Positions 8,251 through 17,191 of a stretch of 64,000 bases of DNA are shown in pieces. Made by a program: the position numbers and the translations under genes. The notes under the pieces are model-generated. The model had not been told where the DNA came from. It was given only the letters and a program-made list of their open reading frames with translations, and searched no databases. The DNA comes from Vibrio methylphosphonaticus (GTDB lineage: Bacteria > Pseudomonadota > Gammaproteobacteria > Enterobacterales > Vibrionaceae): contig NZ_JAMKMS010000008.1 in assembly GCF_023634655.1 (NCBI RefSeq), positions 186,001 to 250,000 on the forward strand, given 5' to 3'. Every line of letters begins with the position of its first letter. Position 1 is the stretch's first letter.

Positions 8251-8661
8251 ATGACAAACTCTTTGAGACAAACAAGTATTTTGATTATCAGCATCTTAGC
8301 GATGTTGATGTCGAGCTACGTCTCAAGTATGCCAATGATGGATATGAGTCCAATATCGACCTCTTCAGTTCAACCTTCTAATCATGACTCGATGGAAATG
8401 TCTGAGACTACAGCAAGCCATCATGCGATGATAGGCTGCCCATCGATGGAGATGACAAAGAGCGATAGTTCTATTCATTGCGGTAGCTCATCTACCTCTG
8501 GTGGTGACTGCTGTAAAAGCGTGTGTACTAGCGTATTTTTCCCACTCTCATCTTCTCGCTTAATCAGTACATCTGAATCTGATTTAGCCCTGCGTCACCC
8601 AATCAAAATAGGCGTTACAGTAACTCGTATTCAGAGCTTACTGCGTCCACCCTCTGTTTAA
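8251..8661 (+). CDS. Exported Met/Cys-rich protein before cusC
   Basis: 136 residues from ATG 8251; an alternative ATG at 8236 adds five. An N-terminal hydrophobic segment (IILIISILAMLMSSYVSS) looks like a signal sequence. It is followed by many Met, His and Cys residues (MPMMDMSP, HDSMEMSE, GGDCCKSVC), and a C-terminal part ending RIQSLLRPPSV. The Met/Cys content fits copper or silver binding in the periplasm or at the membrane. The pattern recalls CopL- or DUF2946-like small proteins found next to copper genes, but I cannot confirm a family. It lies 92 bp before cusC in the same direction. Confidence 0.55.
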   Translation: MTNSLRQTSILIISILAMLMSSYVSSMPMMDMSPISTSSVQPSNHDSMEMSETTASHHAMIGCPSMEMTKSDSSIHCGSSSTSGGDCCKSVCTSVFFPLSSSRLISTSESDLALRHPIKIGVTVTRIQSLLRPPSV

Positions 8662-8753
8662 TTCAACAATCATAACTATTTAGCTCTCAATTCTTTCTGC
8701 TGGAAGGCAGAGGTTGAGGTATGTCCATATCGTTTTATCGTGGATAAACAACA

Positions 8754-10145
8754 ATGAGTATTGAATTAAACGGCTTCAGGGCATTTAAATCCCTGAGTCT
8801 TGGGGTTGCAATTGCACTTTATGCAATGCCTGCCCTGTCACATGCGGGGTCGAACGCGACTCCACAAACTATCGCGGCTTCGACGCAGCAGTTGAACGCC
8901 CTAATTGAAGCGGCTCTAGCAAATGATACGAGTCGCTCTCAATATGCTGCGCAGTCACAGGCGATGCGTGAAACGGGCGTTGCAAGCTCGACTCTCATGG
9001 ATCCAAAACTTAAGGTGGGCTTTGGCGGTTTACCTGTGGATTCATTTAAGTTTGACGAAGATCCTATGACGAACATTTCTGTTGGATTAATGCAACAGTT
9101 TGAACGAGGTGCAACGTTAGATCTTAACCAACGTAAAGCGAATCAACAGGCCGATGGTATGGCGTATCAGGTTCAAGTTCGTGAACGTGAAGTGGCGAAT
9201 AGTATTACTCAACTATGGTTGGAGCTGGGCTACCTTCAATACGCAGAAACGTTGATTGAATCTAATCAACGTCTCATGGTAGAGATGGAGCAGTATATTC
9301 AAACCAATTACTCAATTGGTAAGAGCGAAGCGCAAGATCTGCTTAACACCCAACTTAAAGTCAATAAGCTCGACGAAAAGCTGCAATCGAATCAACAAAT
9401 GCAAAATCGAGCCGTAGCTCAGTTATCAGAATGGCTAGGCTCAGAGTGGTTAAATCATCGTTCCATTGATTCGAATCAGGCAGGCTATCAATTAGACTGG
9501 CCGCGTTTGAATACGCTTTTAGAGCAGCAAACCAGCAACACTCAGTACTACTCACTGCTTAACCAACATCCTATGGCGCAAATGGCTGACGCCAACATTT
9601 CTGCTAATCGCACCCAAGTTGAGGTTGCTGAACAATCTTATACACCACAATTTGGTGTCGAAGTGATGTATGCCTACCGTCAATCTGACAACATGAAAGG
9701 TGAACCAGCTTCAGATTTGCTGAGTGCCTATCTTACTATGGATATCCCTTTGTTCACTGATAACCGCCAAGATAAAAATGTAGCGGCCGCTCAATACCAA
9801 ATGGGCGCAGCGCAATATCAAAAAGATACGCTGCTCGCTCAAATGAACGCCCAAGTAAACGCATTAATGACGGACAGAATGAATCTCATTGAACGCATTC
9901 AGCGCTACCAAGAGCACTTATTACCTCAGTCCAAAGCCCGCATTGAAGCGATAGAGCGCGGTTATCAGAACAATACTGCTCAGTTTGGTGATGTCATTAC
10001 TGCATCAACCGATGAATTGGCTCTTCAAATGGAGCTTGCTCGCCTAATAACCGATATGAACCAGGTCAATAGCAAGTTATCCATGTTACTTGGTGGTTTC
10101 GAATATCAAGTTTCTGCGCCAAATACTCAGTACAAAGAACAATAA
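8754..10145 (+). CDS. cusC: Outer-membrane efflux protein CusC (TolC family)
   Basis: 463 residues. A signal sequence ends about residue 31 (LYAMPALSHA). The long helical repeats rich in Gln and Ala, with a conserved Pro/Gly-containing strand between them, are those of TolC-type trimers. No lipobox Cys is seen, unlike E. coli CusC. It is the first gene of cusCBA; cusB starts 13 bp after its stop. Together with CusB and CusA it would form a channel exporting Cu(I)/Ag(I) from the periplasm to the outside. Confidence 0.88.
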   Translation: MSIELNGFRAFKSLSLGVAIALYAMPALSHAGSNATPQTIAASTQQLNALIEAALANDTSRSQYAAQSQAMRETGVASSTLMDPKLKVGFGGLPVDSFKFDEDPMTNISVGLMQQFERGATLDLNQRKANQQADGMAYQVQVREREVANSITQLWLELGYLQYAETLIESNQRLMVEMEQYIQTNYSIGKSEAQDLLNTQLKVNKLDEKLQSNQQMQNRAVAQLSEWLGSEWLNHRSIDSNQAGYQLDWPRLNTLLEQQTSNTQYYSLLNQHPMAQMADANISANRTQVEVAEQSYTPQFGVEVMYAYRQSDNMKGEPASDLLSAYLTMDIPLFTDNRQDKNVAAAQYQMGAAQYQKDTLLAQMNAQVNALMTDRMNLIERIQRYQEHLLPQSKARIEAIERGYQNNTAQFGDVITASTDELALQMELARLITDMNQVNSKLSMLLGGFEYQVSAPNTQYKEQ

Positions 10146-10158
10146 TAAAGGAATCAAG

Positions 10159-11868
10159 ATGAGTACATTTAAAGTTGCAAGCCTAGCGTTACTAATCGGC
10201 AGCGCATTGGGTTATGGAGCGAATATTTACCTTTCAGGCATGAACTATAACATGGTTGGAATGACAGTTTCTGAGTCTAAATCAAGTGATGAACCACTGT
10301 ATTGGGTCGCACCGATGGACCCAAACTATCAGCGAGATAAACCGGGAAAGTCGCCTATGGGGATGGATCTTATTCCTGTGTATGCTGATGACCTCAATGG
10401 TAGTAACGACAAGCCTGGAACAGTAAAAATCGATCCTGCGGTTGAAAATAACCTCGGTGTAAAAACAGATACCGTAAAGCAAGAGGTCCTTGCACCACGC
10501 ATCGAAACTGTCGGTTATGTCGCCTTTGATGAGAGTCAACTTTGGCAGACCAATGTTCGAGTATCGGGTTGGGTTGAAAAGCTTTATATCAATGCCGTTG
10601 GTGAAAAAGTGAATCAAGGTGACACGCTGTTCACTCTGTATTCCCCAGAGCTTGTAAAAGCACAAGAAGAACTGATCAGTGCCTATAAGACCCAACGTAA
10701 AGGAATGATACAAGGTGCTACCGATCGTTTGATCAGTTTGGGGGTTGACCGCAATCAAATTAAATCCATCGCCCGTCGAGGTAAAGCGTCACAAACCATT
10801 GAAATTAAAGCACCGGCAGACGGCGTTATTGCAAGCCTCAATATTCGTGAAGGTGGCTACCTTTCTCCAGCTCAAGCGGTGATCAGCGCAGGTCCTTTGA
10901 ATCAAGTATGGGTAGATGCAGAAGTCTTTGAACGTCAATCCCATTGGATTAAACAAGGCAGTCAAGCATCTATGACATTGGATGCCTTACCAGGTGGAGA
11001 ATGGAATGGTGAAGTGGATTATGTCTATCCCATTCTTGACCCTAGTACGCGTACATTGCGTGTCCGCCTTCGATTCGATAATCCACAAGGTGAACTTAAG
11101 CCGAATATGTTCGCTAACGTCGCGCTAAAACCGGTATCAAGTGATGAAGTGTTAACCATTCCACGTTCCTCAGTCATCCGCTCTGGCGGTATGACTCGCG
11201 TGGTTCTGGCTGAGGGGGAAGGAAAATATCGCTCTGCCAGAATTGAAGTTGGTCGTGAGTCCGCTGACAAGATTGAGGTCATAAAGGGAATGCAACGAGG
11301 AGATCGTGTTGTTACGTCCGCGCACTTCATGTTGGACTCTGAATCAAGTCAGTCTGCCGATCTATCCAGAATCAATGGTGTTGAGCCAACTGCCGAAACG
11401 GCGTGGGCAACAGGTGAAATTACCGATGTAATGGTTGGACATAGGATGCTAACGATTAATCATAAGCCTGTTCCAGAGTGGGATTGGCCCGGGATGACCA
11501 TGAACTTTATGGTGTCAGAGCTCGTTGAAATGGAACCACTTTCAAAGGGGAAAATGATCGACTTTGAAATGAAAAAATCTGAATCGGGTCAATATGAAAT
11601 CGTTGATTACAAAGTAAGTGAGCTGAGCATAAATACAGAAGTATGGATAGACGGTGATGTCTCTATGTTAATGGCGGACTTTGGTATGGTGACACTAAAT
11701 CATGCCCCTGTGGCTGATTGGTCCTGGGATGCAGGTGAGCTCAACTTTTCAGTCGGTGGTGACTTTGAACTCTCAGGTTTTCAGGAGGGTGACAAAGTTC
11801 GGTTTCTAGTTGAGAAACAAGGATCCGATTATCTTCTCAAAGAGTTAGTTAAAAGTGAGGATAAGTAA
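10159..11868 (+). CDS. cusB: Periplasmic adaptor CusB with heavy-metal-binding domain and two CusF-like domains
   Basis: 569 residues from ATG 10159, preceded by AAAGGAATC; an earlier in-frame start would run into cusC. A membrane anchor or signal (residues 3-25) is followed by a heavy-metal-binding YWVAPMDP...MGMDLIPVY module (about 47-77). The lipoyl/barrel adaptor core follows (about 95-410). The C-terminus carries a CusF-like domain with the His, Trp and two Met ligands (NHKPVPEWDWPGMTMNF). A second CusF-like repeat keeps His and Trp (NHAPVADWSWDAGELNF) but lacks both Met. Fusion of the metallochaperone to the adaptor replaces a separate cusF gene, which is absent here. The stop overlaps the cusA start (TAATG). 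Confidence 0.92.
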   Translation: MSTFKVASLALLIGSALGYGANIYLSGMNYNMVGMTVSESKSSDEPLYWVAPMDPNYQRDKPGKSPMGMDLIPVYADDLNGSNDKPGTVKIDPAVENNLGVKTDTVKQEVLAPRIETVGYVAFDESQLWQTNVRVSGWVEKLYINAVGEKVNQGDTLFTLYSPELVKAQEELISAYKTQRKGMIQGATDRLISLGVDRNQIKSIARRGKASQTIEIKAPADGVIASLNIREGGYLSPAQAVISAGPLNQVWVDAEVFERQSHWIKQGSQASMTLDALPGGEWNGEVDYVYPILDPSTRTLRVRLRFDNPQGELKPNMFANVALKPVSSDEVLTIPRSSVIRSGGMTRVVLAEGEGKYRSARIEVGRESADKIEVIKGMQRGDRVVTSAHFMLDSESSQSADLSRINGVEPTAETAWATGEITDVMVGHRMLTINHKPVPEWDWPGMTMNFMVSELVEMEPLSKGKMIDFEMKKSESGQYEIVDYKVSELSINTEVWIDGDVSMLMADFGMVTLNHAPVADWSWDAGELNFSVGGDFELSGFQEGDKVRFLVEKQGSDYLLKELVKSEDK

Positions 11869-14800
11869 TGATAGGTGCCATTATTCGCTGGTCTATCAAC
11901 AATCGCTTCTTAGTGTTGGTAGCCACTTTTGCCCTCGTATTTGGTGGGCTTTATAGCGTAAAAAACACTCCTGTAGATGCCTTACCTGATTTATCAGATG
12001 TGCAAGTGATCATAAAAACAAGTTACCCGGGTCAGGCACCCCAAGTGGTGGAAGACCAAGTTACGTATCCTCTGACAACGGCGATGCTTGCGGTTCCTGG
12101 CGCTGAAACTGTTCGTGGATATTCGTTCTTTGGTGATTCCTATGTGTATATCATCTTCAATGACAAAACAGACATGTATTGGGCACGTTCGCGAGTGCTT
12201 GAATATTTAAGTCAAGTTGCGCCAAACCTTCCCCCAAGCGCTAAGCCAACACTGGGTCCAGATGCGACAGGTGTGGGCTGGATTTATAATTATGTATTGC
12301 AAGATAAAACTGGAAAGCATGACCTTGCTGAACTGCGTAGCTTACAAGATTGGTTCTTGAAATATGAGCTGCAAACTGTTGATGGGGTGTCTGAGGTTGC
12401 AACTGTTGGCGGTATGGTTAAACAGTACCAAGTACAAATTGATCCGGCTAAATTACGCGCATATGACCTTACCTTACAACAAGTCAATATGGCTATTCAA
12501 AATGGTAACCAAGAAAGTGGCGCGTCTGTAGTAGAAGTTGCTGAAGCTGAGCACATGGTTCGAACCACTGGTTACTTGTCTAGTATTGATGACATTAAAG
12601 CGCTTCCACTCAAGGTAAGCAAAAAAGGAACCCCCCTATTATTAGGTGACGTTGCTGATATTGACCTCGGACCACAGATGAGACGAGGAATCTCTGAATT
12701 AAATGGAGAGGGCGAAGCCGTAGGTGGCGTAATTGTCATGCGTTTTGGAGAAAACGCGAGCGAAGTGATCAATAATGTTAAGGATAAGCTAAACGAGCTT
12801 CAGGGTAGCTTGCCTGATGGTGTTGAGATAGTGGCTACTTACGATCGTTCTACGTTAATCAATGCAGCGGTTGAGAACCTTTGGAAAAAGCTTGCAGAAG
12901 AGTTCATTGTTGTCGCTATTGTATGTGCGTTGTTCCTATTCCATATTCGGTCTTCGCTCGTTATCGCATTGAGTCTCCCTGTCGGTATTTTAGGAGCCTT
13001 TATTGTCATGCATTGGCAAGGTATCAACGCCAATATCATGTCGCTAGGAGGGATTGCAATCGCGATAGGTGCAATGGTAGACGGTGCTATCGTTATGATA
13101 GAAAACGTACATAAGCACATTGAACGGACTCCATTGACTGACAAAAACCGATGGCAAGTGATTGGTGATGCGGCGCAAGAGGTTGGTGCACCGCTGTTCT
13201 TCTCGCTACTGATCATCACGCTAAGTTTTGTTCCTGTATTCGCATTGGAAGGTCAAGAAGGCAAGATGTTCTCGCCACTCGCCTTTACTAAAACTTATGC
13301 AATGGCGGCAGCAGCCGGCCTTGCTATTACGTTAGTGCCGGTGCTCATGGGATATCTTGTTCGCGGTAAAATATTACCAGAGAACAAGAACCCTATTAAT
13401 AAAGGTCTAATTGCCCTTTACAAGCCCTTACTGAATATTAGTCTCAAGCACCCGAAAAGCATGATTGTATTGGCTATTGCTCTTATGGGGTCTGCTTATT
13501 ATCCAACAATGAAGCTCGGTAGTGAGTTCATTCCTCCTCTTGATGAGGGTGACTTGATGTATATGCCAACCACCTATCCAGGTATTTCTATTGGTAAAGC
13601 GCGAGAGTTGCTTCAGCAGACAAACAAGCTAATTAAGACGGTACCCGAAGTACAGACAACATGGGGTAAAGTCGGTCGTGCTGACACTGCGACAGACCCT
13701 GCTCCCTTAACTATGATTGAAACCGTTATTCAGCTTAAACCGCGTGATCAGTGGCGTGAGGGCGTGACAACTGAGTCGCTACGAAAAGAGTTTGATGACT
13801 TGATTCAATTTCCTGGTTTAACTAACGCATGGGTGATGCCTATAAAGACGCGCATCGATATGTTGGCAACCGGTATCAAAACTCCAATTGGAATAAAAAT
13901 AGCTGGAAGTGATTTAGCTGAAATTGAGAAGATAGGTGCTCAACTAGAACCTATTCTTAACAATATTGCCGGCACTGCTTCTGTATACGCAGAGCGTGTT
14001 GCCGGTGGTCGCTATGTCACTATTGACATCAATCGAACAGCGGCAGCTCGGTACGGTCTTAACATCAAAGAGGTACAACAGGTAGTTTCTACCGCTGTCG
14101 GTGGTATGAACGTTGGAGAAACCATTGAGGGTCTTGAGCGTTATCCAATTAATGTCCGTTATCCACAAGATTACCGTGACTCAGTCGTTAAGCTAAAGCA
14201 ACTGCCATTAGTTACCCCTAGTGGCGCTAGAATTGCCTTAGCTGATGTGGCTGATGTGCGCTATGAAGATGGACCACCAATGATTAAAACAGAGAATGCT
14301 CGTCCAAATGGTTGGGTGTTTGTTGATATCGATGGTCGAGATTTAGGCTCTTACGTTGAGGAAGCAAAACAGGCGGTTGCAGAGCAACTTGATATGCCTG
14401 CAGGTTATTCAATTGCATGGTCAGGTCAATATGAATACATGGAGCGTGCGAAAGAGCGCTTGGGTGTCGTCGTGCCAATTACGATTGCCATCATCATGCT
14501 GTTGCTTTACTTCAGCTTCCGACGTGTTGGTGAGGTGATGATCATCATGCTGACTCTGCCGTTAGCCATGGTAGGTGGCTTGTGGCTCATGCATTACCTT
14601 GGTTACAACTTCTCAATTGCGGTAGGCGTTGGTTTTATTGCTCTAGCTGGAGTTGCTGTTGAGATCGGGGTCATCATGTTGGTGTACCTCAACCAAGCAT
14701 GGCACTACACCAAATTGGATGCCAAAGAGCAGGGCAAATCACTGAATGAAGAGGATTTAAGTAACTCGATTCAAGAAGGCGCTGGCTTGCGCGTTCGCCC

Positions 14801-14993
14801 GGTAATGATGACGGTACTTACTGTGATTATCGGTTTGATCCCAATCATGTACGGTGAGGGGACAGGCTCTGAGGTAATGCAGCGTATCGCTGCTCCAATG
14901 ATTGGTGGCATGGCATCGGCTCTGCTACTCACACTTCTTGTTCTTCCAGCGATTTTCAAGCTTTGGAAAACACGCGAACTGAAACACGACTAA
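11868..14993 (+). CDS. cusA: Heavy-metal RND efflux pump CusA
   Basis: 1041 residues, full length for the HME-RND class. The N-terminus IRWSINNRFLVL and the motif NTPVDALPDLSDVQVII are diagnostic of metal pumps. Transmembrane helix 4 contains GAMVDGAIVMIENVHKH with the proton-relay Asp. The periplasmic domain has MLATGIKTPIGIKI. It is the inner-membrane engine of the CusCBA tripartite pump that uses proton flow to expel Cu(I)/Ag(I). It overlaps cusB by one base. A hairpin follows the stop and probably ends the operon. Confidence 0.96.
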   Translation: MIGAIIRWSINNRFLVLVATFALVFGGLYSVKNTPVDALPDLSDVQVIIKTSYPGQAPQVVEDQVTYPLTTAMLAVPGAETVRGYSFFGDSYVYIIFNDKTDMYWARSRVLEYLSQVAPNLPPSAKPTLGPDATGVGWIYNYVLQDKTGKHDLAELRSLQDWFLKYELQTVDGVSEVATVGGMVKQYQVQIDPAKLRAYDLTLQQVNMAIQNGNQESGASVVEVAEAEHMVRTTGYLSSIDDIKALPLKVSKKGTPLLLGDVADIDLGPQMRRGISELNGEGEAVGGVIVMRFGENASEVINNVKDKLNELQGSLPDGVEIVATYDRSTLINAAVENLWKKLAEEFIVVAIVCALFLFHIRSSLVIALSLPVGILGAFIVMHWQGINANIMSLGGIAIAIGAMVDGAIVMIENVHKHIERTPLTDKNRWQVIGDAAQEVGAPLFFSLLIITLSFVPVFALEGQEGKMFSPLAFTKTYAMAAAAGLAITLVPVLMGYLVRGKILPENKNPINKGLIALYKPLLNISLKHPKSMIVLAIALMGSAYYPTMKLGSEFIPPLDEGDLMYMPTTYPGISIGKARELLQQTNKLIKTVPEVQTTWGKVGRADTATDPAPLTMIETVIQLKPRDQWREGVTTESLRKEFDDLIQFPGLTNAWVMPIKTRIDMLATGIKTPIGIKIAGSDLAEIEKIGAQLEPILNNIAGTASVYAERVAGGRYVTIDINRTAAARYGLNIKEVQQVVSTAVGGMNVGETIEGLERYPINVRYPQDYRDSVVKLKQLPLVTPSGARIALADVADVRYEDGPPMIKTENARPNGWVFVDIDGRDLGSYVEEAKQAVAEQLDMPAGYSIAWSGQYEYMERAKERLGVVVPITIAIIMLLLYFSFRRVGEVMIIMLTLPLAMVGGLWLMHYLGYNFSIAVGVGFIALAGVAVEIGVIMLVYLNQAWHYTKLDAKEQGKSLNEEDLSNSIQEGAGLRVRPVMMTVLTVIIGLIPIMYGEGTGSEVMQRIAAPMIGGMASALLLTLLVLPAIFKLWKTRELKHD

Positions 14994-15003
14994 ACACACA
15001 TTC

Positions 15004-15026
15004 GGGCTAAGAACGAACTTAGCCCG
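15004..15026 (+). terminator. Possible terminator after cusA
   Basis: A 9-bp stem CGGGCTAAG / CTTAGCCCG with a 5-nt loop, directly after cusA. No strong T-tract follows, so it could also be a processing or attenuation hairpin before copI. Confidence 0.5.
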
Positions 15027-15060
15027 TAAACTTATTAATGAAATAGTAAGGAATATAACC

Positions 15061-15615
15061 ATGAAAAAGACACTACTAGCCGTATTACTTTCAATGACAG
15101 CAGCGTCAGCTATGGCAGAGATGGATCATTCAAAGATGGACCACGGTTCTATGAACCGTGAGAGCATGGACCACAGTAATATGAATAATGGAGATATGGA
15201 CCATTCAAAAATGGATCACTCTATGATGAATATGGAGGGAATGTTGGATGTTGGTATGCCAGCAACAGGTGCAAAGCCAGATAAAGTGGTCCATGTTGTG
15301 TTGGCAGATGACATGACAATCAAGTTCAAAAAAGAAGTACAAATTGAACCGAATGATGTAGTTCAATTTGTGGTTATGAATGCTGGCAAGATTGATCACG
15401 AGTTCACTATTGGTTCAGCGAAAGAGCAACTTGAACATCGAGAAATGATGAAGAAAATGCCTCATCATATGCATGATTCTGGGAATGCAGTTACAGTAAA
15501 ACCGGGTAAAGCTAAGCAGTTGTTTTGGCACTTCCACGGGGATAGCAAGGTTGAATTTGCATGCAATATTCCAGGGCATGCAGAAGCAGGCATGATTAAA
15601 AAAGTGAGTTTATAG
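15061..15615 (+). CDS. copI: Periplasmic cupredoxin CopI
   Basis: 184 residues with a signal peptide (cut after SAMA, residue 19). The mature N-terminus is a Met/His/Asp repeat (MDHSKMDHGSM..., about residues 21-60) suited to binding many Cu ions. A cupredoxin domain follows, with the type-1 copper loop CNIPGHAEAGM at about 170-180 and an upstream His (KIDHEFT). This pattern matches CopI, a periplasmic copper-tolerance cupredoxin of Vibrio and photosynthetic bacteria. It is followed by a c-type cytochrome and copG. Confidence 0.85.
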   Translation: MKKTLLAVLLSMTAASAMAEMDHSKMDHGSMNRESMDHSNMNNGDMDHSKMDHSMMNMEGMLDVGMPATGAKPDKVVHVVLADDMTIKFKKEVQIEPNDVVQFVVMNAGKIDHEFTIGSAKEQLEHREMMKKMPHHMHDSGNAVTVKPGKAKQLFWHFHGDSKVEFACNIPGHAEAGMIKKVSL

Positions 15616-15633
15616 GCGCTATAAAGGAGTTTA

Positions 15634-16194
15634 ATGATGTTAAAGCGCTCATTCATGCTAGCGGGTATGTTTAGTGTGAGCTTGCATACCTATGCTTCGG
15701 AAGGCTCAATTTCTGCCGGTGAGTCCACTTTTCGTACTGTAGGTGGATATGGATGTATTGCGTGTCATGGGCTATACGGTCAAGGGGGAGGTAACGTTGG
15801 TGGGAACATCAGAGGTCGCTCCTTAAATGATCTGAAATATAGCCTAGAGTATGAACAAACAATGAAGCTTTTAGGCGATGCACTAAGTGAACAGGATAAG
15901 ATAAACCTAGCAGATTACATGGAGTATCTTGGAGCGTTTCAATTAGTGGATTGGATGTATGAAGGCACCAAAGGGGCGCTGCTTTCAGTCTCTATAGATA
16001 GCGGTGAGAAGAGTCAGTTGGTGGTACTAAATAAAACGTTTGAGTCGATGTCAATTGATCTCTCCCCTTTGGCTGGTAAACATTTAACACTGCGTGTAGA
16101 GCCGTATGAAACTCAGTACTTTGAGTGGCTTCCTGAAAAGGGAGTATATGAGCTGAGTTATGGCGATGAAGCCGTCAGTATTAACGTAAAATAG
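15634..16194 (+). CDS. Periplasmic c-type cytochrome of the copI-copG cluster
   Basis: 186 residues; signal peptide ends about residue 22 (HTYASE). One haem c motif CIACH lies at about residues 46-50, followed by GLYGQGGGNVGGNIRG. The second half (about 110-186) is a beta-rich region without known motifs. A ribosome site AAGGAG lies 5 bases before the first of two adjacent ATG codons. It stands between the cupredoxin CopI and the thioredoxin-fold CopG, so it may shuttle electrons to or from periplasmic copper. The second axial haem ligand cannot be assigned by eye. Confidence 0.75.
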   Translation: MMLKRSFMLAGMFSVSLHTYASEGSISAGESTFRTVGGYGCIACHGLYGQGGGNVGGNIRGRSLNDLKYSLEYEQTMKLLGDALSEQDKINLADYMEYLGAFQLVDWMYEGTKGALLSVSIDSGEKSQLVVLNKTFESMSIDLSPLAGKHLTLRVEPYETQYFEWLPEKGVYELSYGDEAVSINVK

Positions 16195-16213
16195 ATTTTA
16201 GTTAGGTAACTTT

Positions 16214-16654
16214 ATGAGTAAAAAATTGAGACTTATTGCACTTTCATCTTTGATTTTGAGTTTTAACGTCTTTGCTAAGCCTGTTATTGAGCTTTATAAA
16301 TCGCCTACTTGTGGTTGCTGCAAGGAATGGGCTGCAATTATGGAGAAGAAAGGCTATGAAGTGAATGTTAACCATGCTCGTGATTGGAGTGATGTCAAAC
16401 AAGAGTTTGGTATGCCTAATCAACTGATGTCCTGCCATACAGCTGTCATTGATGGCTATATGATTGAAGGGCATGTTCCTGAGTCTGATATCAAACGTTT
16501 GCTTGAGGAGAAACCTGAAAATATTTCAGGAATTGCCGCTCCTGGTATGCCGCAGCATTCGCCGGGAATGGCACGACCAGGGCAAGAGTATAACGGCTTT
16601 AATGTGGTGTCTTTTGACAAGACAGGTCACATGAAGCTGTACAATAAGTACTAA
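16214..16654 (+). CDS. copG: CopG, periplasmic DUF411 copper protein
   Basis: 146 residues with a signal peptide (cut after NVFA, about residue 21). The mature part has a thioredoxin-like fold with the CGCC motif (SPTCGCCKEW, Cys33-36), a second conserved SCHT and the GHVP loop, all typical of DUF411. V. cholerae CopG is a family member that binds a copper cluster and helps copper resistance under low oxygen. A Met/Pro-rich insertion (APGMPQHSPGMARPG) near residue 115 may add metal ligands. It is the last gene of the cargo before the IS200 relic. Confidence 0.88.
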   Translation: MSKKLRLIALSSLILSFNVFAKPVIELYKSPTCGCCKEWAAIMEKKGYEVNVNHARDWSDVKQEFGMPNQLMSCHTAVIDGYMIEGHVPESDIKRLLEEKPENISGIAAPGMPQHSPGMARPGQEYNGFNVVSFDKTGHMKLYNKY

Positions 16655-16721
16655 AAGTCGATTAAGCATTTTGGGCTCTTGAGGTAAGAGAGGAGCTCTT
16701 TTATTAGTCTCCTAGAAGGTT

Positions 16722-17060
16722 AAAACCACCGACTTTAGTCGGTCAGCTTTAGCTATGATACTTTACAGCTTTGCACATAGTTGAAGTTGGATTGAAAGCA
16801 CGAGAGCTAATCAGGCAAGTATGTCAAATGTTTGAAATCGACATACTCAAAGGGGTCAGCAAAGATCACGTGCATCTTTTGGTATTAGCCACCGAACGGA
16901 TCCAAGTGAAACAATGATCGAAGAATATCTAGAGCATCATTTTGAGCCGAAGGTCGAAGATAACTTTCGAACTGAAAACGACTAACAACGGGTCTTTGAC
17001 CCGTATCCGGACTTTCAGTCCGCAATACTAACCCACCTACTTTAGTAGGTGGTTGTTAAG
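16722..17060 (+). mobile_element. Internally deleted IS200/IS605-type element with end hairpins
   Basis: Two pieces of a Y1 transposase (TnpA) remain: an in-frame stretch reading LKARELIRQVCQMFEIDILK then GVSKDHVHL (about 16793-16883), and the C-terminus MIEEYLEHHFEPKVEDNF ending at TAA 16983-16985. The middle, including the catalytic Tyr region, is deleted. The left hairpin ACCGACTTTAGTCGGT (16728-16743) and right hairpin CCACCTAC-TTTA-GTAGGTGG (17033-17052) survive, as do two smaller hairpins at about 16988-17020. With both ends present, the relic could still be mobilised in trans. It lies in the transposon between copG and the left end. Confidence 0.75.
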
Positions 17061-17191
17061 TTAATTAAAAGCAGCACTTACACTAACTGCAACGAGCCCC
17101 CATCATTCCGCTTTATCCAAAAGTTTGTTAAGCGAGACTCGGGTTGACCAACCACTAAATGATTAGAAAGGACTGTCTCTTGTAACGCTCA

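Noticed and set aside
10282..10758. Long antisense frame inside cusB (158 codons)
   Set aside because: Shadow of the cusB coding strand; no ribosome site and no protein-like features.
12839..13219. Antisense frame inside cusA
   Set aside because: Mirror of the cusA membrane region; composition is that of a shadow frame.
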